The position numbers were made by a program, and so were the translations under genes. The notes under the pieces are model-generated. The model did no database searches. It was not told where the DNA came from and was given only the letters and a program-made list of their open reading frames with translations. 15,212 nucleotides of DNA from Nanobdellota archaeon (GTDB lineage Archaea; Nanobdellota; Nanobdellia; Woesearchaeales; GW2011-AR15). The stretch's first letter is position 1. Every line of letters begins with the position of its first letter. The stretch is from assembly GCA_018815145.1 (NCBI GenBank), contig JAHIYL010000066.1, forward strand, positions 1 through 15,212, written 5' to 3'. This document shows, in pieces, positions 12,092 to 15,212 of this stretch.

Positions 12092-12574
12092 TTTCATTGC
12101 CGCTGACTTTTTTCTTAGCTTGTAAGATTTTATCTGATAATACAAGACCATCAATAGCCTGACACCTAAGTATGATGCTATAGAGACAGGTATTGCCATA
12201 ATCATGCTTCCTACAACCATCCTTTTAGTGAAGTGTATGAACTGGGTAAGATACTGCAACTGATACACAACTACCGGAGAATTTCCGAACACTCCCTGTC
12301 CGATCTTGTAGCTTATGACATTTATGGGAGCCATGGTAAAATAATTCCAGAAGACGAGTGCTGCAAAGACAGCATATTTATTGATCTTCTTGAAAATGAC
12401 AATGACGGTAAGTGCAATCCAAAGATTGAGAAATGGTATCTGGAGCATATTGATGAAAGTGCCTACTGCAAAACTGAAAGCTATGATGTGCGGTGAATCA
12501 GTGGAATTCTTTATCTCCTTGATATGATGGTCCAGGTGCTGCCTGAAATTCTTTTTTTTCTTTTTTTTCTGCAT
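12083..12574 (-). CDS. DUF2062 family membrane protein
   Basis: 163-aa membrane protein. After a strongly basic N-terminus (six consecutive lysines at 3-8) and a cytosolic helix, DUF2062 marks appear: SPHIIAFSFAVGTFI (about 26-40), a hydrophobic helix, FKKINKYAVFAALVFWNY (about 61-78) and TMAPINVISYKIGQGVFG (about 80-97). Family members usually read N-P-x-T in the third segment; here it is WNYFTMAP, a mild variant. Two or three further hydrophobic segments and a basic C-terminus follow. The biochemical role of DUF2062 is not established to my knowledge; some members are fused or linked to glycosyltransferases, which suits the neighbouring GT39-like gene. In-frame Met codons further upstream run into the divergent gene and were rejected; the ATG at 12574 lies about 28 nt from the shared TATA box. 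Confidence 0.82.
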   Translation of the reverse strand: MQKKKKKKNFRQHLDHHIKEIKNSTDSPHIIAFSFAVGTFINMLQIPFLNLWIALTVIVIFKKINKYAVFAALVFWNYFTMAPINVISYKIGQGVFGNSPVVVYQLQYLTQFIHFTKRMVVGSMIMAIPVSIASYLGVRLLMVLYYQIKSYKLRKKSAAMKSK

Positions 12575-12594
12575 ATTCAGCTCAAATAGTCTAA

Positions 12595-12609
12595 TTTTTA
12601 TATAATTTT
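12595..12609. promoter_or_regulatory. Possible shared bidirectional TATA element
   Basis: TTTTTATATAATTTT sits between divergent starts: its centre (about 12602) is about 28 nt from the DUF2062 ATG (12574) and about 23 nt from the GTG of the glycosyltransferase (12625). The core TATATA is self-complementary, so one element could serve both leaderless transcripts. Confidence 0.45.
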
Positions 12610-12624
12610 GTATTTTAAACCATA

Positions 12625-14133
12625 GTGAAGAAAATAAATCAGATCCGGCAAAAACCAAAGCGTTCCAAAATACTTCAGTTTTCACTGATAATCCTGATTG
12701 TTGCTCTGGGATGCCTGCTTAGGACATTGCTTCTCACTGAAGAGGATATCTGGCTGGATGAGGCATTCTCAGTATATCAATCTCATAAATCTGTCGGATA
12801 TATAATAGAATTGACTGATCAGACCCCGCCTTTATATAATATTCTTCTTCACTGTTGGATGAATTTATTTGGAAACACGTTATGGAATGCGAGGTTTCTG
12901 TCAGTGATTTTTGGCACTGTGTCAATATATCTGATCTATCTGCTCGGAAAAGAACTATCTGATAGTAAAGTAGGCATGTTGTCTGCATTATTTCTGGCAA
13001 TTTCCCCGCTCCATGTTTATGTTTCACAGGAAGCAAGGACCTATGCAATGTTTTTCATGTTTTCTCTTGCATCTATGCTATTTTATATCAGACTTGGAAA
13101 CAAAAATTCAACCGGCAATTTCTATTTGCGCATCAACTATTGTTTGAGCAGCATTTTTTTACTGTATTCACATGTCTATGGTCTTTTGATCCTTCTTGCC
13201 CAGAACCTGGATCACTTGATTAAATGCAGATTCAAGCTTAACAAGAGATATCAAAAATTTCTGCTGCTGCAATCAATTGTCTTTATTTTTTTTATCCCTT
13301 GGCTTCTGAAATTAAGGACAATCCTTGCTCAGAAATTATATGCATGGACCTCTCCTCCTACATTGATCCAATTGCAGGAACTGGTGTACAATCTTACATC
13401 AGGCATGGGCTTTTCTATAGCAGGAAGCATTTTATCACTGTATATTTTATTCTTGCTTTTGACCAATAAAAAGATCCACATGCTATTATTTATATGGATA
13501 GTAGTCCCAATATTGGTTCCCATTATGATTTCAATACTGATAATCCCTATCTACATCCCAAAATATATCTTCTTCACTCAATTCCCTCTATTGATTCTGC
13601 TGTCCATGGGTTTAGTCAAAAGGAAAGGAACATTAAGGTATTTTTTTACACTGTTATTGATAGTGCTTATGCTGTTCACACTTCAGGCACAGCAAAAACT
13701 GGTAACAAAAAATCAATGGAGTTCTGTATCAGAGCATATATCATCACGCAATTACAATAAAAGGCCGGTTGTCATCATCAATTCTTACATGATCCAGCCT
13801 TTTGCTTTCTATCATATACCGGAATGTTTCTATGGCAAAGAAGTGTTCTCCTGTGCCAGGGAAAATGAAATATTTCCAATAGATGATCTGGCTGAGCTTA
13901 AGGAGCTTAATTTAGAAAGTTTTTGGCTGATATTAGCTCATGAGCAGCATAACCCGGAGATAACTGATATAATTCAATATTTGGAGGATAATTATATTCA
14001 ACAGGAGCAGATTTTGTTTGTCTCTGAGAAGACATCACCTCTTGCCAAAAAGATATTTAGCATCACCAATAAAAAAGCAACAGAAGAAAAAGAAGAAGAC
14101 AGAATCAGAGTTTTTCATTACAGAAGAATATGA
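12625..14133 (+). CDS. GT39-like (PMT_2/ArnT-type) membrane glycosyltransferase
   Basis: 502-aa polytopic GT-C glycosyltransferase, expected to move a sugar from a lipid-phosphate carrier to an acceptor on the outer membrane face. Motifs: first membrane helix (16-37), then the external loop with D45-E46 in WLDEAFSV, the catalytic acidic pair of this superfamily; QTPPLYNILLHCW (about 66-78), the PPLY signature; then an Arg-containing segment, and QEARTYAMFFMFSL (about 135-148). Roughly ten helices follow to about residue 355, then a soluble C-terminal domain. GT39-like enzymes build protein O-mannosyl groups, N-glycan sugars or envelope lipids; which one applies here is not readable. Start: an in-frame stop at 12616 leaves the GTG at 12625 as the only start before the signal helix. 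It is divergent from the DUF2062 gene. The acceptor could include the sequon-rich surface protein of this window; that is speculative. Confidence 0.88.
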   Translation: MKKINQIRQKPKRSKILQFSLIILIVALGCLLRTLLLTEEDIWLDEAFSVYQSHKSVGYIIELTDQTPPLYNILLHCWMNLFGNTLWNARFLSVIFGTVSIYLIYLLGKELSDSKVGMLSALFLAISPLHVYVSQEARTYAMFFMFSLASMLFYIRLGNKNSTGNFYLRINYCLSSIFLLYSHVYGLLILLAQNLDHLIKCRFKLNKRYQKFLLLQSIVFIFFIPWLLKLRTILAQKLYAWTSPPTLIQLQELVYNLTSGMGFSIAGSILSLYILFLLLTNKKIHMLLFIWIVVPILVPIMISILIIPIYIPKYIFFTQFPLLILLSMGLVKRKGTLRYFFTLLLIVLMLFTLQAQQKLVTKNQWSSVSEHISSRNYNKRPVVIINSYMIQPFAFYHIPECFYGKEVFSCARENEIFPIDDLAELKELNLESFWLILAHEQHNPEITDIIQYLEDNYIQQEQILFVSEKTSPLAKKIFSITNKKATEEKEEDRIRVFHYRRI

Positions 14134-14201
14134 CGGGATTGATGCAGATATTTCTTGGATCAATAGATAAAATTTCTCTGCATAAAATGATTTAGGGTCA
14201 A

Positions 14202-15014
14202 TTATTTTTTCATATAGATATCCATCGTAGGATTTGGCATTTCAATACCTTCTTTTTCAAAGACTTCCTTGATTGCCTTGTTCATGGCATTCCTTGTATC
14301 CAGATAATCTGTTCTCTTTACCCAGAACCAGACTATTATATCAACAGTGTATTCGCCAAGCTCAGAGATGCTGAAACTTGCTGCAGGGTCCTTAAGAACA
14401 TTCTTGTTCATCTTGATGGTGCTGCTCAAAATCTTTAGCACATCTTCTATATCGTGGTTGTAGGCTATCCCAAGTTTTATTTCGACCCTTCTTGTGTCAT
14501 ATGTAGAGTAGTCAGTTATGGGATTTCCCCACAGGGTTGAATTTGGCACTGTTATCTTAAGGTTGTCTGCAGTCCTTATGACGCATGATGAGATACCAAT
14601 CTTGATTACTGTACCTGAGACGTCTCCTGACTTTATGAAATCCCTGACCTTGAAGGGCTTTGCTGACAGTATCATCATTCCGGCAGCCATATTTGAGAGT
14701 ACATCTTTCAGGGCGAATCCTGTGATGAAACCTATGATGCTTAGGCTTGCAAGTAGCGGAGTAGTATCTACTCCTACATGTTTGAGGACAATAAGTCCGA
14801 GCACAATCCACAGCGACCACTGAGTTATGCTCTGTAAGAACTGCTCGACAGTCTCATCAAGCTTTGTCTTCCTGAATATATTCAAGAGCAGCTTGTCAAC
14901 GAGCCTTATTGCAATGATTCCAAACAGTGCGATAAGCACGATCTCTAAAGTCTTGTCAGCAACAGACAACAGCAATTCTTTTTTGTCCATTGATAACAGT
15001 TCCTTGAAAACCAT
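14202..15014 (-). CDS. MscS-family mechanosensitive ion channel
   Basis: 270-aa membrane protein that opens under membrane tension to release solutes on hypo-osmotic shock. TM1 is at about 22-45, TM2 at about 62-80, and the pore helix TM3 at about 84-112 with the Gly/Ala-rich TGFALKDVLSNMAAGMMI. The beta domain follows, with PFKVRDFIKSGDVSGTVIKIG (119-139) and the signature TVPNSTLWGNPITDYS (154-169), then the alpha/beta C-terminal domain ending NPTMDIYMKK. Length matches E. coli MscS (286 aa). The ATG at 15014 directly abuts the TAG of the CorA-like gene, so the two are co-transcribed. A second Met (residue 9) after an AGGAAC site is a possible alternative start. Converges with the glycosyltransferase gene; the 68 nt between (14134-14201) show only a T-run near 14200. 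Confidence 0.93.
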   Translation of the reverse strand: MVFKELLSMDKKELLLSVADKTLEIVLIALFGIIAIRLVDKLLLNIFRKTKLDETVEQFLQSITQWSLWIVLGLIVLKHVGVDTTPLLASLSIIGFITGFALKDVLSNMAAGMMILSAKPFKVRDFIKSGDVSGTVIKIGISSCVIRTADNLKITVPNSTLWGNPITDYSTYDTRRVEIKLGIAYNHDIEDVLKILSSTIKMNKNVLKDPAASFSISELGEYTVDIIVWFWVKRTDYLDTRNAMNKAIKEVFEKEGIEMPNPTMDIYMKK

Positions 15015-15212
15015 CTAATACCAACCTCTTTTCCTGAACATATACAGCATGCCAAAACTGAAGAGCACCATGACCCCTATCATGACCCAGAATCCATTGA
15101 CAAATAATGATCCTGGCAGATTCCTGAAATTCGTCCCGTAGATACCTGAAATAACTGTCATTGGCAGAGCAATGGTTGCAAATATTGAAAGGACCTTCAT
15201 GACCTCATTCAT
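15015..15212 (-). CDS. CorA-type divalent-metal transporter, C-terminal part (partial)
   Basis: The last 65 residues of a CorA-family magnesium/cobalt transporter; the gene continues past the right edge of the window, so the Met at the edge is probably internal. Visible: the end of the long stalk helix (MNEVMKVLS), TM1 (about 8-24), the selectivity signature at the mouth of the pore reading YGTN (25-28) where most CorA proteins have YGMN, an external loop, TM2 (about 38-58) and the basic FRKRGWY terminus typical of the family. The Met-to-Thr change in the signature is unusual but fits the broader G-x-N pattern. It abuts the MscS gene with no gap, forming an ion/osmotic-homeostasis pair. Confidence 0.88.
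   Translation of the reverse strand: MNEVMKVLSIFATIALPMTVISGIYGTNFRNLPGSLFVNGFWVMIGVMVLFSFGMLYMFRKRGWY

Noticed and set aside
12575..12685. A 37-residue N-terminal extension of the DUF2062 protein
   Set aside because: It would overlap the promoter and start of the divergent glycosyltransferase and adds no DUF2062 sequence.
1..15212. CRISPR arrays, insertion sequences, prophage or attachment-site duplications
   Set aside because: I saw no regularly spaced direct repeats, transposase, integrase or tRNA 3'-end duplication while reading the window.

Overview
The window reads as archaeal chromosome. It encodes a 72-aa HMf-type histone, a tRNA with a bulge-helix-bulge intron, an archaeal SepF, a Dph2-family (diphthamide) protein and a bifunctional phosphoglucose/phosphomannose isomerase. 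Many genes have TATA-like boxes 25-31 nt before an apparently leaderless start. The low G+C, A/T homopolymers, short intergenic gaps and lineage-specific proteins would fit a DPANN-type archaeon such as Woesearchaeota or Pacearchaeota, but that placement is inference.

Left part (1-4388, + strand): two hairpins open the window. A two-gene cell-surface cassette follows: an 803-aa membrane-anchored, sequon-rich protein with three LamG-like repeats, overlapping a 160-aa DUF1616-type membrane protein. A hairpin plus T-run separates it from the histone gene, which is followed by an unrecognised 319-aa protein.

Middle (4398-5795): a minus-strand tRNA-Ala(GGC) with a 16-nt intron. Directly upstream of it is a decayed reading frame that resembles the C-terminal part of a LAGLIDADG homing endonuclease. 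A DMT/EamA transporter follows on the + strand.

Minus-strand block (11315 down to 5821, eight genes): three tandem paralogues of a family I do not recognise lead into PGI/PMI, probably as one transcript. SepF follows with its own promoter. Then comes a tightly overlapping trio: a small membrane protein, an AAA+-like protein with degenerate Walker motifs, and a paralogous AAA+ protein with intact Walker motifs and a Lys/Ala-rich, histone-H1-like tail. The pair have complementary defects, which suggests a heteromeric ATPase anchored at the membrane.

Right part (11435-15212): a Dph2-family protein that lacks the usual first domain and its iron-sulfur cysteine, a DUF2062 membrane protein, a GT39-like membrane glycosyltransferase divergent from it over one TATA element, and at the end an abutting MscS-channel and CorA-type transporter pair, the latter cut by the window edge.

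No CRISPR array, rRNA, insertion sequence or prophage was seen. The best leads for something undescribed are the three-paralogue family, the paired AAA+ operon, the Dph2 lacking domain 1, and the endonuclease remnant beside the intron-bearing tRNA.
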